The notes: a model not told the origin generated them from the letters alone. DNA of 51,578 bases from Onishia taeanensis (GCF_013349955.1 NZ_JABVXC010000005.1:1-51578); one strand, 5' to 3'; positions 29,183 to 38,149 are shown, numbered from the stretch's first letter. A program made the numbers and translations.

Positions 29183-30229
29183 TCATTCTCCTAGGCTGAA
29201 GCGGGCGACGTTGTTGCTGCCGGCATACTCGTCCAGGTCGACGATCTCGCCCTGATAGCGCAGCTCGACGCCGCTGGCATTGCCGATGGTCAGGCGGAAA
29301 GGCGGCTCGCCTTCGGCACGGGCGCTGCTGCCGGCCGATTGCAGGCCAACGAAGATACGGTCGTCGTTGGCATCGAAAATCTCGGTCCAGGACTGCTCGT
29401 TGAAGCTCAGCTCGAGCACGTCGGTGCCGGCGGTGTCAGGCGTGTTGTTCGCTTCTGTCGAAGCAGCAGCGTTGTCGACGTTCTCGGCGGCGTTCTCAGA
29501 GGTGTTTGAGGCGACGTCGGCCTGTTCGGCATCGCTGGGATTGGTCTGATCGTCAGAGGTGGTGGCCGATGGCTGGCCGGTACCGGAGGTGCTAGCGCCG
29601 TCGGTCAGGCCCATCTCGCTGTCCTCGGCGGGCAGCGGCGGCATTTCCTCGTCGATGGCGGTCTCGACGGCGGTGTCGCTGCCGGCCGAGTTCACGGCGG
29701 TCGTATCTGCGCCGTTGGCATCGACCTCAGCGGGTTCTTCGGTCACAGGGGTACCATCCAAGGTATCCACGGCCACTGGTTCGTTGTCGCCAAGGCCCGG
29801 CAGACCGGTGCTTTCGCGGCTCTGCCACCACAGCAGCGTCAGGCCGGCAAGGCCCAGGATCACGACCAAGGTGACTAGCTTCACCAGCCAGGCGCCAATC
29901 CGCGAGGGCGGTTTGGCAACCTTGACCGGCGTCACACGTCGCTCGGTTTCAGTAGGACCGTTGACATCACGATAGGCGTCCAGGACACCCTTCTCGTCGA
30001 TGCCCAGCAAACGGGCATAGGCACGCAGATAGCCACGTCGGTAGGCCGCCACCGGCACCTGCTCGTAGTCGTCTTTTTCCAGGCCGTAGACGACGGCGGG
30101 ACGCAAGTTCAGGGAGGTGGCGACCTCTTCCACGGAAAGCCCCTGGTTGTCGCGCTCTCGACGTAGCATGTCACCGGGGGATGCCTGGCGGGCCATATCG
30201 ACGGTGTCGTTGTCGTGCATGTCGCTCAT
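29183..30229 (-). CDS. rodZ: Cell-shape protein RodZ
   Basis: 348 residues. A Cro/CI-type helix-turn-helix lies at about 17-80 (GDMLRRERDNQGLSVEEVA, GYLRAYARLLGID), then a basic juxtamembrane stretch and one TM helix at about 117-137 (LVKLVTLVVILGLAGLTLLWW). A long acidic, Thr/Ser/Asn/Asp-rich periplasmic linker (about 140-265) leads to the C-terminal beta domain (DUF4115, ELSFNEQSWTEIFD). RodZ ties MreB to the elongasome. The very acidic linker fits a halophile. It is 30 nt after pilW and 6 nt before ispG. Confidence 0.92.
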   Translation of the reverse strand: MSDMHDNDTVDMARQASPGDMLRRERDNQGLSVEEVATSLNLRPAVVYGLEKDDYEQVPVAAYRRGYLRAYARLLGIDEKGVLDAYRDVNGPTETERRVTPVKVAKPPSRIGAWLVKLVTLVVILGLAGLTLLWWQSRESTGLPGLGDNEPVAVDTLDGTPVTEEPAEVDANGADTTAVNSAGSDTAVETAIDEEMPPLPAEDSEMGLTDGASTSGTGQPSATTSDDQTNPSDAEQADVASNTSENAAENVDNAAASTEANNTPDTAGTDVLELSFNEQSWTEIFDANDDRIFVGLQSAGSSARAEGEPPFRLTIGNASGVELRYQGEIVDLDEYAGSNNVARFSLGE

Positions 30230-30259
30230 GACTGAGCATCCTTGATCAAAAATCAGTTG

Positions 30260-31024
30260 TCAGGGCGTGCCACGGGACCCATCCGGTGAACCTTGTGACG
30301 CGAGCTGGCGGGCATAGAATTCGGCCTGCTCGGTGTCGCCCCTGGCCAGCGCGATGTCGCGCGCCAGCGTCAGGTTCTCCGGGTTGATGCCTGTCAGGCG
30401 CATGTGCGCCTGGATGTTGTCCCAGGCACGGGCTTGGTCCCCCTGCGCGTAGTCAAGCTGTGCCAGTAGCAGGTAACTTCGGGCCATGCGCGGATTGATG
30501 ACCTTGGCGCGCTCCAAGGCCTCCCGCGCGCGTACCGGATTTCCAAGTTCGCGCTGGCATTGGCCCAGGTTGGCAAAAAGCTGGGCGCGATTGGCGTATT
30601 GTGTGTCTTCGCTGGCAATGGCCAGCTGATCGCAGGCTTCGCGGATTCGCCCCTCAGCATACAGGAAGGCGGCGAAGTTGTTGCGTGCCCGGGTCGAATC
30701 GGGAGCGGCGTCCAGCGCCCGTCGAAAGTAGTCACTAGCCAGGCTAGCCTCGCCCTGGCGCTGGAAAATAATGGCCATGGCCTGCAGCGCTTCGGGGTCG
30801 TTGGGGTCGGCCTTGAGTGCGTGGTTGAGGGCACGGGTGGCGCGCGGCAGGTTGTTGCGCTCGAGATAGGCAGTGCCGAGGCGGGTATAGGCCTCGGCGG
30901 AGCCCTCCTGATCACGCGGCTGTGACCCAGGGGCGGCGCAGCCGCCGAGCCACACCATGCAGAGCAGGGTGGTGATCAGGGCGCCTCGTCCGGCAAAAGC
31001 CGGTCGACGATGACGACGGGTCAT
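30260..31024 (-). CDS. pilW: Type IV pilus biogenesis/stability lipoprotein PilW (PilF-like)
   Basis: 254 residues from ATG 31024 (AGAG upstream); ATG 31030 is an alternative two codons earlier. After a basic start the signal ends in the lipobox WLGGC (about residue 29). The rest is TPR repeats, for example AYTRLGTAYLERNNLPRATR, PEALQAMAIIFQRQGE and ARNNFAAFLYAEGR. The family places PilQ secretin in the outer membrane. The gene sits between rlmN and rodZ, the standard place even where the other pilus genes are elsewhere; none of those is in this window. Confidence 0.9.
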   Translation of the reverse strand: MTRRHRRPAFAGRGALITTLLCMVWLGGCAAPGSQPRDQEGSAEAYTRLGTAYLERNNLPRATRALNHALKADPNDPEALQAMAIIFQRQGEASLASDYFRRALDAAPDSTRARNNFAAFLYAEGRIREACDQLAIASEDTQYANRAQLFANLGQCQRELGNPVRAREALERAKVINPRMARSYLLLAQLDYAQGDQARAWDNIQAHMRLTGINPENLTLARDIALARGDTEQAEFYARQLASQGSPDGSRGTP

Positions 31025-31155
31025 GGACATCTCTTGCGGCATGATGGAAGCGATCCGGGTGACAGTCGGCCACGGCACCTGAGGTGTAGACATGACCGAT
31101 AAGGCTTGCCCATCAAAGCGTTCTGCCTGGTTGAAGTCAAGCGCACCCCGGGCCG

Positions 31156-32295
31156 TCAGTCGGCGTCGAGCTGGATAGACTGGATATAGCGCTCGTGGCG
31201 CTTGGTGCGGTCCTTGACCCGGCCGACCAACTGGCCGCAGGCCGCATCGATGTCATCGCCACGAGTACTGCGTACCGGGGCAGTGTAACCCAGCTCGTAT
31301 AGCCACTGCTGGAAGCGCATCGTCTGGTTGCGTGACGGCTTCTCGTAGCCCGAATGCGGGAAAGGGTTGAACGGAATCAGGTTGATCTTGCACGGCAACT
31401 CCTCGAGAAGGGCGGCAAGCTGCTCGGCATGTTCCTTCTGGTCGTTGACGTCCTTGATCAGGGTGTACTCGATGGTAACGATGCGAGTGTCGTCGCACTT
31501 GGCCAGGTAACGCTGGCAGGCATCGAGCAGGGAACGAATGTTGTATTTGCGGTTGAGCGGCACCAGTTCACTGCGCAGCTCGTCGGTGGCGGCATGCAGT
31601 GAGATGGCGAGGCTGACGTCGAGTTCGTCGCCGAGCTGGTCGAGCTTGGGCACGACGCCGGAGGTCGACAGGGTGACACGGCGCTTGGACAGGCCATAGC
31701 CGTTGTCGTCGAGCATCAGCTTCATGGCCGGCACGACGGCATCGTAGTTCATCAGCGGCTCGCCCATGCCCATCATCACCACGTTGGTGACCGGACGATT
31801 GGCGGTGTCGCGACGCGGGCCTACGCTGCGCTGAGCGACCCATACCTGTCCGATGATCTCGGCGGCGGTGAGGTTGCGCTGGAAGCCCTGCTTGCCGGTG
31901 GAGCAGAAGCTGCAGTCCAGTGAACAGCCCACCTGGGAGGACACGCACAGGGTGCGGCGCTTGCCGTTCTCGGCCGGGATCAGCACGGTTTCTACATAGC
32001 TGCCATCCTCGACCTCGAGTACCCACTTGCGGGTCCCGTCGCTGGAGGTGCCTTCATAGACCACGCCGGGGCCGCGAATCTCGGCCACCTCGGCCAGGCG
32101 TTCGCGCAGTGCCTTGGACAGGTTGGTCATGGCGGCAAAGTCGTCACAGCCTTCCTGATGAATCCACTTCATCAGCTGGGCAGCGCGGAACTTCTTCTCG
32201 CCGATGGACAGGAAGAAGGATTCCATCTGCTCTCGGGACAGGCCGAGCAGGTTGGTGCGGGACGGGGTGTCGGTCGTGGCGGTCATGGTCGGCAT
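31156..32295 (-). CDS. rlmN: 23S rRNA/tRNA adenine-C2 methyltransferase RlmN
   Basis: 379 residues. A radical-SAM enzyme that makes m2A2503 in 23S rRNA and m2A37 in some tRNAs. The cluster motif is CSLDCSFC (CxxxCxxC) near 124-131 after [15 protein letters not shown] near 173-182 is the SAM GGE-like motif; the C-terminal [10 protein letters not shown] holds the methyl-carrying cysteine. The ATG at 32295 is used; ATG 32286 is possible, as neither has a clear ribosome site. It follows ndk after 54 bp. Confidence 0.95.
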   Translation of the reverse strand: MPTMTATTDTPSRTNLLGLSREQMESFFLSIGEKKFRAAQLMKWIHQEGCDDFAAMTNLSKALRERLAEVAEIRGPGVVYEGTSSDGTRKWVLEVEDGSYVETVLIPAENGKRRTLCVSSQVGCSLDCSFCSTGKQGFQRNLTAAEIIGQVWVAQRSVGPRRDTANRPVTNVVMMGMGEPLMNYDAVVPAMKLMLDDNGYGLSKRRVTLSTSGVVPKLDQLGDELDVSLAISLHAATDELRSELVPLNRKYNIRSLLDACQRYLAKCDDTRIVTIEYTLIKDVNDQKEHAEQLAALLEELPCKINLIPFNPFPHSGYEKPSRNQTMRFQQWLYELGYTAPVRSTRGDDIDAACGQLVGRVKDRTKRHERYIQSIQLDAD

Positions 32296-32349
32296 CGCGG
32301 GGTCGGTGGGCGGTACGCGGGAGGCCGAGCCCCCCGCGTGGAGACGCTA

Positions 32350-32778
32350 TCAGCCGCGCGGGCAGATCTCGTCGGCGCCGAAGAAGTAAGCCACTTCACG
32401 CTCGGCGGACTCAACGGAGTCGGAGCCGTGAGCGGCGTTGGCATCGATGGATTCGGCGAAGTCGGCGCGGATGGTGCCGGCTTCGGCTTCCTTCGGGTTG
32501 GTGGCGCCCATCAGGTCACGGTTGACGGCGATGGCGTTCTCGCCTTCCAGCACCTGAACCATCACCGGGCCGGAGGTCATGAAGCCGGTCAGGGCGCCGA
32601 AGAAGGGGCGTTCCTTGTGCTCGGCGTAGAAGCCTTCGGCCTTCTCCTGAGAGAGGTGGATCATCTTGGCAGCGACGATCTTGAGGCCGGCCTTTTCGAA
32701 GCGAGTGTAGATCTCGCCGATCACGTTCTTTGAAACGGCATCAGGCTTGATGATGGACAGCGTGCGTTCGGTAGCCAT
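32350..32778 (-). CDS. ndk: Nucleoside diphosphate kinase
   Basis: 142 residues. It passes phosphate from ATP to other NDPs through phospho-histidine. The start [16 protein letters not shown], the nucleotide-site [14 protein letters not shown] and [14 protein letters not shown] are typical, and the catalytic HGSDS lies at about 117-121. GGAGA precedes the ATG. It has its own near-consensus promoter about 145 nt upstream and a leader with a strong hairpin, so it starts a transcription unit that includes rlmN and the genes beyond. Confidence 0.97.
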   Translation of the reverse strand: MATERTLSIIKPDAVSKNVIGEIYTRFEKAGLKIVAAKMIHLSQEKAEGFYAEHKERPFFGALTGFMTSGPVMVQVLEGENAIAVNRDLMGATNPKEAEAGTIRADFAESIDANAAHGSDSVESAEREVAYFFGADEICPRG

Positions 32779-32828
32779 TGGACAGGTCTCCGTAGGGGGT
32801 TGGAAGCGTCAGGAACTTCATAGGACGT

Positions 32829-32876
32829 CGCGCCGCCCGAAGCGAGACACAAGAGGTGCATGCCACGGGCGGCGCG
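32829..32876 (-). promoter_or_regulatory. Hairpin in the ndk leader
   Basis: A perfect 11-bp GC stem (32829-32839 with 32866-32876) around a 26-nt loop, between the ndk promoter and its start codon. It may affect ndk mRNA stability or act as an attenuator; no known riboswitch is recognised. Confidence 0.5.
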
Positions 32877-32921
32877 TCGAAAATCGTGGATCCGCCGCGC
32901 TCGGCGGCTGATGAGGCGCGG

Positions 32922-32951
32922 ATTATAACGCCGGAAGTCCGCGGGGGACAA
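32922..32951 (-). promoter_or_regulatory. Sigma-70 promoter of ndk
   Basis: On the minus strand TTGTCC (32951-32946), an 18-nt spacer and TATAAT (32927-32922). The consensus -10 makes this one of the best sigma-70 matches in the window. It lies 75 bp downstream of iscA, separating the isc genes from the ndk unit. Confidence 0.7.
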
Positions 32952-33026
32952 TCTTTGACCAACACACCCAGGCCGACCATCACGCTTGAGGTCGCGATGG
33001 TCGAGAGGCCCGATGGGAGTCGCGGT

Positions 33027-33353
33027 TCAGACGGTGAAGCTTTCGCCGCAGCCGCACTGATCTTTGACGTTGGGATTATTGAAGCGGAAGAAGCGGTTGA
33101 GGCCTTCCGAGACGTAGTCGACTTCGCTGCCGTCGAGCATGTCCAGTGCTTCGGGGGCGACATACACGGCCACGCCGTGCTCCTCGAAGGTGACGTCGTC
33201 GCCGCCGGTCTCATCGGCGAAGTCCAGCACATAGCTGTAGCCGGAACAGCCGCTAGGTTTGACCGAAACGCGCAGGCCAAGGCCATGGCCGCGCTCGTCG
33301 AGCACCTGGCGGATTTGGCTGGCGGCGGCGGGAGTGATCGATAGATGGGCCAT
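33027..33353 (-). CDS. iscA: A-type iron-sulfur carrier IscA
   Basis: 108 residues from ATG 33353 with AAGGAGG 8 nt upstream; the longer open frame overlaps the iscS end. The three cluster cysteines are Cys36 in SGCSGYS and Cys100 and Cys102 in CGCGESF near the C-terminus. The run NNPNVKDQCGCGESF is closer to IscA than to ErpA. It carries Fe-S clusters or iron to target proteins. It follows iscS after 79 bp; normally iscU lies between these two, and here the gap is too small to hold it. Confidence 0.9.
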   Translation of the reverse strand: MAHLSITPAAASQIRQVLDERGHGLGLRVSVKPSGCSGYSYVLDFADETGGDDVTFEEHGVAVYVAPEALDMLDGSEVDYVSEGLNRFFRFNNPNVKDQCGCGESFTV

Positions 33354-33432
33354 GGTGCGAGCCTCCTTGAAGGTGTCGGGTACGTGGGAGCTGCCCCAGA
33401 GTATAAGTGATGCGAGAGTGTAAGCGATGCGC

Positions 33433-34581
33433 TCAGCGACGCAGCGCCGGCACGGCATGCCGAAGTTCGGCGATGGCGGTGTCGATGTCGGCCTCGGTGG
33501 TGAAACGGCCGACGCTGAAGCGCAGCGAGGCCAGGGCCTGGGCCCGGGGTACGCCGATGCCCTTCAGTACATAGGACGGCTCGACGCTTGCCGAGTTGCA
33601 GGCCGAACCGGTGGAAATAGCGAGGCCACGCAGTGCCATCAGCAGTGATTCGCCGTCCAGGCCGCTGAAGGCCAGGTTGATGATGTGCGGCACGGATACT
33701 CGGGTGTCCGTGTTGCGGTGCAGGCCCTCGAGCCCCTCGAGGCCGTCGAGGAAGCGCTGCTGCAGGGCATTTGCGTGGGCGCGGTCGGCCTCGCCTTCGC
33801 TGGCCGCCTGAGCAAAGGCCTCGCCCATGCCGACGATCTGGTGGGTCGGCAGGGTGCCCGAGCGCATGCCGCGCTCATGGCCGCCGCCGTGAATCAGTGC
33901 CTCGATGCGCAGATCCGGGTCGCGCTTCACATAGAGCGCGCCGATGCCCTTGGGACCATAGGCCTTGTGGGCCGACAGTGATAGCAGGTCGATGCCCATG
34001 CCGGCGACATCGAGCGGCAGCTTGCCCGGGGCCTGGGCGGCATCGACGTGGAAGGTCGCACCGCGAGCATGCACGACCTCTGACAGGGCGCTTAACTCAT
34101 TGATGGTGCCAAGCTCGTTGTTGACCGCCATCAGGGACACCAGTGAAGTGTCGTCGCGCATGGCATCGGCGAGCTGGTCAGGGGTGATCCGGCCGTCGGC
34201 GCCGGGCGTCAGCCAGGTTACCTCGAAGCCTTCCGTTTCGAGTGCCATGGCGGTATCGACGATGGCCTTGTGCTCGATGATCGAGGTCACCAGGTGACGC
34301 CCCCGGGCGCGATTGGCCCGCATGAAGCCGGTCAGCGCCAGGTTGTCGGCTTCGGTGGCGCCGCTGGTCCAGACGATCTCCCGGGGGTCGGCGCCGATCA
34401 GGTCAGCGACCTGGCGGCGGGCGCCCTCGACGGCCTGTTCGGCCAGCCAGCCAGCGATATGGCTGCGCGACGCCGGGTTGGCGTAGGTGCCATCCATGGT
34501 CAGGTGACGCGCCATCACCTCGGCGACGCGTGGGTCGACGGGCGTGGTGGCAGCATAATCGAGATAGACGGGAGCGCTCAT
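33433..34581 (-). CDS. iscS: Cysteine desulfurase IscS (lacking the C-terminal IscU-binding tail)
   Basis: 382 residues and collinear in numbering with E. coli IscS (404). It takes sulfur from cysteine with PLP. His104, PLP Lys206 in SAHKAYGPKG and the persulfide Cys328 in STGSACNSA are all present. The chain stops at AELRHAVPALRR, so the last ~22 residues of the E. coli protein are missing; that tail is known to contact IscU. The stop is clean, with no sign of frameshift. The gene is between iscR and iscA, with no iscU. It may feed sulfur to tRNA thiolation (TusA/ThiI) or another scaffold. Confidence 0.93.
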   Translation of the reverse strand: MSAPVYLDYAATTPVDPRVAEVMARHLTMDGTYANPASRSHIAGWLAEQAVEGARRQVADLIGADPREIVWTSGATEADNLALTGFMRANRARGRHLVTSIIEHKAIVDTAMALETEGFEVTWLTPGADGRITPDQLADAMRDDTSLVSLMAVNNELGTINELSALSEVVHARGATFHVDAAQAPGKLPLDVAGMGIDLLSLSAHKAYGPKGIGALYVKRDPDLRIEALIHGGGHERGMRSGTLPTHQIVGMGEAFAQAASEGEADRAHANALQQRFLDGLEGLEGLHRNTDTRVSVPHIINLAFSGLDGESLLMALRGLAISTGSACNSASVEPSYVLKGIGVPRAQALASLRFSVGRFTTEADIDTAIAELRHAVPALRR

Positions 34582-34611
34582 GATGATCCGGGCGAAAGTG
34601 AAGTAACGGAG

Positions 34612-35091
34612 TCAGGGCGCGGTCGACGACGACACGGCGATGGTGTCTTCGTCGGCGCGCAGCCGCTGGCGCTTGGCGATATCCTTGACCTCATGGCGCT
34701 TGACCAGTTCGCCGAGGCTGATGCCGTCGAGAAAGCCGTGGATCTCCTTGGAAAGATCGCACCACAGGTAGTGAGTCAGGCAGGTGTCGCCCTGCTGGCA
34801 GTCGGACAACCCCTGGCAGCGGGTGGCATCCACCGACTCGTTGACCGCGTCGATGACCCGAGCAACCGAGATATCCACCGGGTTACCGGCCAGCAGGTAG
34901 CCGCCGCCGGGGCCGCGCACGCTCTTGACCAGGCCGGCGCGACGCAGCCGCGAAAACAGCTGCTCGAGATAAGACAGCGAGATCTCTTGACGCTTGGAAA
35001 TGTCGGCCAGGCTCGTCGGCGTGGCAGCGCCATTCATTGCCAGGTCGAGCATCGCGGTGACGGCGTAACGTCCTTTGGTGGTCAAGCGCAT
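34612..35091 (-). CDS. iscR: Fe-S cluster regulator IscR (Rrf2 family)
   Basis: 159 residues from ATG 35091, the conserved [11 protein letters not shown] start; upstream in-frame ATG (35142) adds unrelated residues. The winged helix (about 1-60) includes [16 protein letters not shown] as recognition region. Cluster ligands match E. coli exactly in number: Cys92, Cys98, Cys104 and His107 within [16 protein letters not shown]. [2Fe-2S]-IscR represses its own operon. A type 1 IscR site overlaps its promoter just upstream. iscS follows 30 bp later. Confidence 0.95.
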   Translation of the reverse strand: MRLTTKGRYAVTAMLDLAMNGAATPTSLADISKRQEISLSYLEQLFSRLRRAGLVKSVRGPGGGYLLAGNPVDISVARVIDAVNESVDATRCQGLSDCQQGDTCLTHYLWCDLSKEIHGFLDGISLGELVKRHEVKDIAKRQRLRADEDTIAVSSSTAP

Positions 35092-35174
35092 AGCAGAGTC
35101 GCACGCATAAGGTCGAACATAGGGTCGAGGGCCGACCCGCACGCGGCGGGTCGCAGGATGATCGCTAGGCGCCC

Positions 35175-35207
35175 ATTATGAGAAACCCGAGTATCTTGGT
35201 CAACAAT
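35175..35207 (-). promoter_or_regulatory. iscR promoter overlapped by an IscR type 1 site
   Basis: On the minus strand TTGACC (35203-35198), a 17-nt spacer and CATAAT (35180-35175). The 25 bases 35207-35183 match the IscR type 1 consensus (ATASYYGACTRWWWYAGTCRRSTAT) at 20 of 25 positions by eye and cover the -35 box and spacer. Autorepression by [2Fe-2S]-IscR is therefore expected. Confidence 0.75.
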
Positions 35208-35258
35208 TTGGCCCGTGGCTCAGTAGGCGTCGTTCGGCGCTAAGGCTCGCTCAAGGGC

Positions 35259-36134
35259 TCAGGCGCTTCCGCCACTTTGCTTGCGGGGCGCTTCCCGGGC
35301 GGTGTTCGTACTCCCCTTGTCCTGATCGTCGTCGAGCGGCGGGCAGCAGCTGTCGACGTCGGCGAGCACGCCTTCGAAATCCTCGTCACGCAGCTCCGGC
35401 AGCTGGCCTGCCCGATAGCTGTGGTCGAGCCGACGCAGGGTTTCGCACATCAGCTCGATGCGGCCATCGACGGCATGCATATGGTCGAGCATTGCCTGCA
35501 TCGAGCGTGCCACCGGGTCGGGCATGTCCTGGCTGACGCCGTAGGCATCGAAGCCGAACTTCTGGCGCATCGCTTCGCGGCGAGCCGGGTCGACGTCGAG
35601 GACGTCCTCGACGTCAGGCTCCTCGCGCTTGACGATCTTGCCGGGAATGCCGACTACGGTAGCGCCGCTCGGCACCGCCTTGGTGATCACCGCATTGGAG
35701 CCGATCTTAGCCCCCGCGCCCACCGTGAAGGGGCCGAGGATCTTGGCGCCGGCGCCGACGATGACGCCGTTTTCCAGGGTCGGGTGGCGCTTGCCCTTGT
35801 GCCAGCTAGTACCGCCCAGGGTGACGCCCTGGTAGAGGGTCACATCGTCGCCCACCTCGGTGGTTTCACCGATCACCACGCCCATGCCATGGTCGATGAA
35901 GAAGCGCCGGCCGATGGTGGCTCCGGGGTGGATTTCGATGCCGGTCAGCACGCGAAATAGCTGCGACAGAGTGCGCGCCAGCCATTTGCAGTTCTTCTGC
36001 CACAGCCAGTGGCTCAGGCGATGCGCCAGCAGAGCATGCAGGCCTGGGTAGTTGGTCAGCACTTCCAGGAAGTTGCGCGCCGCCGGGTCTCGGGCGAACA
36101 CGCTGTTGATATCTTCTCGCAGACGACGAAACAT
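35259..36134 (-). CDS. cysE: Serine O-acetyltransferase CysE
   Basis: 291 residues. It acetylates serine with acetyl-CoA, the first step of cysteine synthesis, and so provides the substrate of IscS. The N-terminal helical part is short (EpsC type, without the long E. coli extension). The left-handed beta-helix shows hexapeptide repeats: [21 protein letters not shown] near 65-85, [18 protein letters not shown] near 104-121 and [20 protein letters not shown], with catalytic His at about 83 and 119 regions. A C-terminal extension of about 90 residues ends in a charged, disordered tail. It lies upstream of iscR, a pairing known from Pseudomonas and Azotobacter. Confidence 0.94.
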   Translation of the reverse strand: MFRRLREDINSVFARDPAARNFLEVLTNYPGLHALLAHRLSHWLWQKNCKWLARTLSQLFRVLTGIEIHPGATIGRRFFIDHGMGVVIGETTEVGDDVTLYQGVTLGGTSWHKGKRHPTLENGVIVGAGAKILGPFTVGAGAKIGSNAVITKAVPSGATVVGIPGKIVKREEPDVEDVLDVDPARREAMRQKFGFDAYGVSQDMPDPVARSMQAMLDHMHAVDGRIELMCETLRRLDHSYRAGQLPELRDEDFEGVLADVDSCCPPLDDDQDKGSTNTAREAPRKQSGGSA

Positions 36135-36254
36135 GCGGCAAATCCTTTGAACGAGAGTCGGCGCGCAGTAGGGCCGAGCGGACTTTGATTATTGGGGCGT
36201 CGGATGTTCGCTGCAAGGCGCCTTCTCTGGTCGGCGCATGCAGGCGCTTTGGGG

Positions 36255-37088
36255 TCACGCTTGATCGTTGCGCGCGGTGTGCTTCTCGGTGGCGCTGAGA
36301 ATGCCGCGCAGGATGTTGACCTCCATCTGATCGGGACGCGCGCGCAGGTATAGGCGGCGTAGCCGGGCCATCAACTGGCGGGGCTTGTCCGGGTCATGGA
36401 ACTTGAGGGTGATCAGCGTGCGCTCCAGATGCGCGAAGTAGCGCTCCAGATCCGCGTGGCTGGCCGGTGGGTGGTCCCAGGTGATGCCGAACACCGCCTC
36501 GTGCTCGGCGCTCGCCGCCACCTGGTCGGCCTCGGCGTCGCGCTGCGTTGCCGGCTCGGTGCTGGCTTCCGGCGCCGAGTGGGCCGGTTGGTGATCCAGC
36601 CAGGCCAGGCGGCACTCGTAGGCCAGTACCTGGACGGCGGCGGCCAGGTTCAGCGAGCTGTAGTCCGGGTTGGTCGGGATGTGCACGTGGGCATGGCAGC
36701 GCTGCAGCTCGGCGTTGGTCAGGCCGGTATCCTCGCGGCCGAATACCAGTGCGACACGGGCCTCGGCATCGGCAAGCTCCGCCGGCAGGCGCTCGCCCAG
36801 CGCGCGCGGTGTGATCATCGGCCAGGGCAGGGTTCGCGAGCGGGCACTGGCGCCGACCACCAGCCGGCAGTCGGCCACGGCGCTTTCCAGATCGTCATAC
36901 ACGGGGGCGTGATGGAGGATCTTGTCGGCCCCCGAGGCCCGCGAGATAGCCTCCGCCGAACGCGACTCGCTACGCGGTGCGACCAGGGCCAGGTCGGCGA
37001 GGCCCATGTTGTGCATGGCGCGGGCGGTGGCGCCGATATTACCGGGATGGCTGGTGCCGATGAGGACGATGCGAATGCGCTCGAGCAT
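36255..37088 (-). CDS. trmJ: tRNA (cytidine/uridine-2'-O-)-methyltransferase TrmJ
   Basis: 277 residues from ATG 37088, the conserved MLERIRIVLIGTSHPGNIG start; the 16-codon upstream extension is not conserved. It methylates the 2'-O of nucleotide 32 in tRNAs. SPOUT trefoil-knot motifs are seen: NIGATARAMHNMG near 17-29, VFGREDTGLTN near 115-125 and IPTNPDYSSLNLAAAVQVLAYE near 138-159. A low-complexity insert (about 170-200) precedes the C-terminal helical region. It diverges from suhB, as in E. coli and many relatives. Confidence 0.93.
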   Translation of the reverse strand: MLERIRIVLIGTSHPGNIGATARAMHNMGLADLALVAPRSESRSAEAISRASGADKILHHAPVYDDLESAVADCRLVVGASARSRTLPWPMITPRALGERLPAELADAEARVALVFGREDTGLTNAELQRCHAHVHIPTNPDYSSLNLAAAVQVLAYECRLAWLDHQPAHSAPEASTEPATQRDAEADQVAASAEHEAVFGITWDHPPASHADLERYFAHLERTLITLKFHDPDKPRQLMARLRRLYLRARPDQMEVNILRGILSATEKHTARNDQA

Positions 37089-37262
37089 GGGGGCCAGGGC
37101 CTGTCTTGAGTGTCGATGGGCGGGACAGTCTAGCATGCACCAGCCATCGCTTGTGGCCCTTGGCTTGTGCTGTCGATGGCGAAGGGGCGGCGAATCTGCT
37201 AGGATGCGCCCCGATTTGCGTCACCGTTCTTTAACAGTACCCGACTCCTCGAAGGCCCGATC

Positions 37263-38060
37263 ATGCATCCGATGGTCCAATTCGGTCTGCGCGCCATGCG
37301 TAGTGCCGCCGAACAGTTCGTGCGCATTCGTGAGCGCATTGAAAACTCTCATGAAGAACACAACCTCGACCGCCTGCTCGAAGACGCTGGCCGCAATGTC
37401 GAGACGCTGGTGGCCAACCAGCTCTCCCGCGGTTATCCCGAGCACGGCGTCTCCGGTCGCTATATTCCCTACCGTGAAGGTCAGGGTGAAGGCGCCGATC
37501 ATCACTGGAAGATCGAACCCTTCCACGGCTATTCCAACCTGAGCGTGGCCGGCAGCGGGTTTGCCCTGTCGCTGGTGTGCCTGGTCAAGGGCCGCCCGGA
37601 GCACGCCGTTGTGATCTGCCCGTTCGCCGATACCGAATTTCTGGCCAGCCGCGGTCGCGGCGCCCAGCGTAACGGCAAGCGCATTCGCGTGCCGAAGACC
37701 ACTGCCATTGCCGGTTCACGCCTGGCAATGGGATTGCCTGAGATGTGGCTGCGCCCGCGCCACCTGCCGACTTACCTGACCCTGGTGCAGCAGCTCGGCC
37801 CACAGATCGAAACGCAGATTGCCACCGGCAGCGGCCTGCTCGACCTGGCCGAACTGGCCAGCGGCCGCTGCGATGCGGCCTTCGTGCTTGGCCTCGAGGA
37901 GCAGGACAAGTTGGTCGGCTCGCTACTGCTCAAGGAAGCCGGCGCGCTGATGGGCACCCCCGACGGTGGCCCCAGCGTCGAAATCGAAGGCCAGTTGATG
38001 GCCGCCGGTCCGCGTCTCTACAAGACGATGATGCAGCAGCTCAAGCCGCATATGGTCTGA
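37263..38060 (+). CDS. suhB: SuhB-like inositol-monophosphatase-fold protein lacking catalytic residues
   Basis: 265 residues, full-length and collinear with E. coli SuhB (267). The start HPMVQFGLRAMRSAAE matches SuhB. The metal-binding DPLDGT motif is replaced by EPFHGY at 85-90, so both aspartates are lost (Glu85 and His88), and the EE pair of the TEESG motif is absent (VSGRY at 63-67). The WDxAAG motif reads QDKLVG at 214-219, keeping only the aspartate. Phosphatase activity is therefore unlikely. E. coli SuhB also works with NusA/NusB in rRNA antitermination, independently of catalysis, and the fold seems kept for such a role. It diverges from trmJ and ends before a strong terminator. No frameshift is seen. 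Confidence 0.85.
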   Translation: MHPMVQFGLRAMRSAAEQFVRIRERIENSHEEHNLDRLLEDAGRNVETLVANQLSRGYPEHGVSGRYIPYREGQGEGADHHWKIEPFHGYSNLSVAGSGFALSLVCLVKGRPEHAVVICPFADTEFLASRGRGAQRNGKRIRVPKTTAIAGSRLAMGLPEMWLRPRHLPTYLTLVQQLGPQIETQIATGSGLLDLAELASGRCDAAFVLGLEEQDKLVGSLLLKEAGALMGTPDGGPSVEIEGQLMAAGPRLYKTMMQQLKPHMV

Positions 38061-38114
38061 CGCTGGCTCGACCTTGAGTGAACCGCGATCACGTTGATCT
38101 GATCGCGAAAGACG

Positions 38115-38149
38115 AAACCCCGCACGCCAAGGCGTGCGGGGTTTTTTTT
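38115..38149 (+). terminator. Intrinsic terminator of suhB
   Basis: AAACCCCGCACGCC pairs fully with GGCGTGCGGGGTTT around a 2-nt spacing (AA), followed by an eight-T run. It is 55 bp past the stop. Confidence 0.96.

Noticed and set aside
33354..33432. A remnant or frameshifted iscU between iscS and iscA
   Set aside because: Only 79 bp are available and they show no IscU motif, so the gene is absent here rather than broken.
37263..38060. suhB as a frameshifted pseudogene
   Set aside because: The alignment with SuhB by eye is continuous from end to end; only specific catalytic residues are changed.
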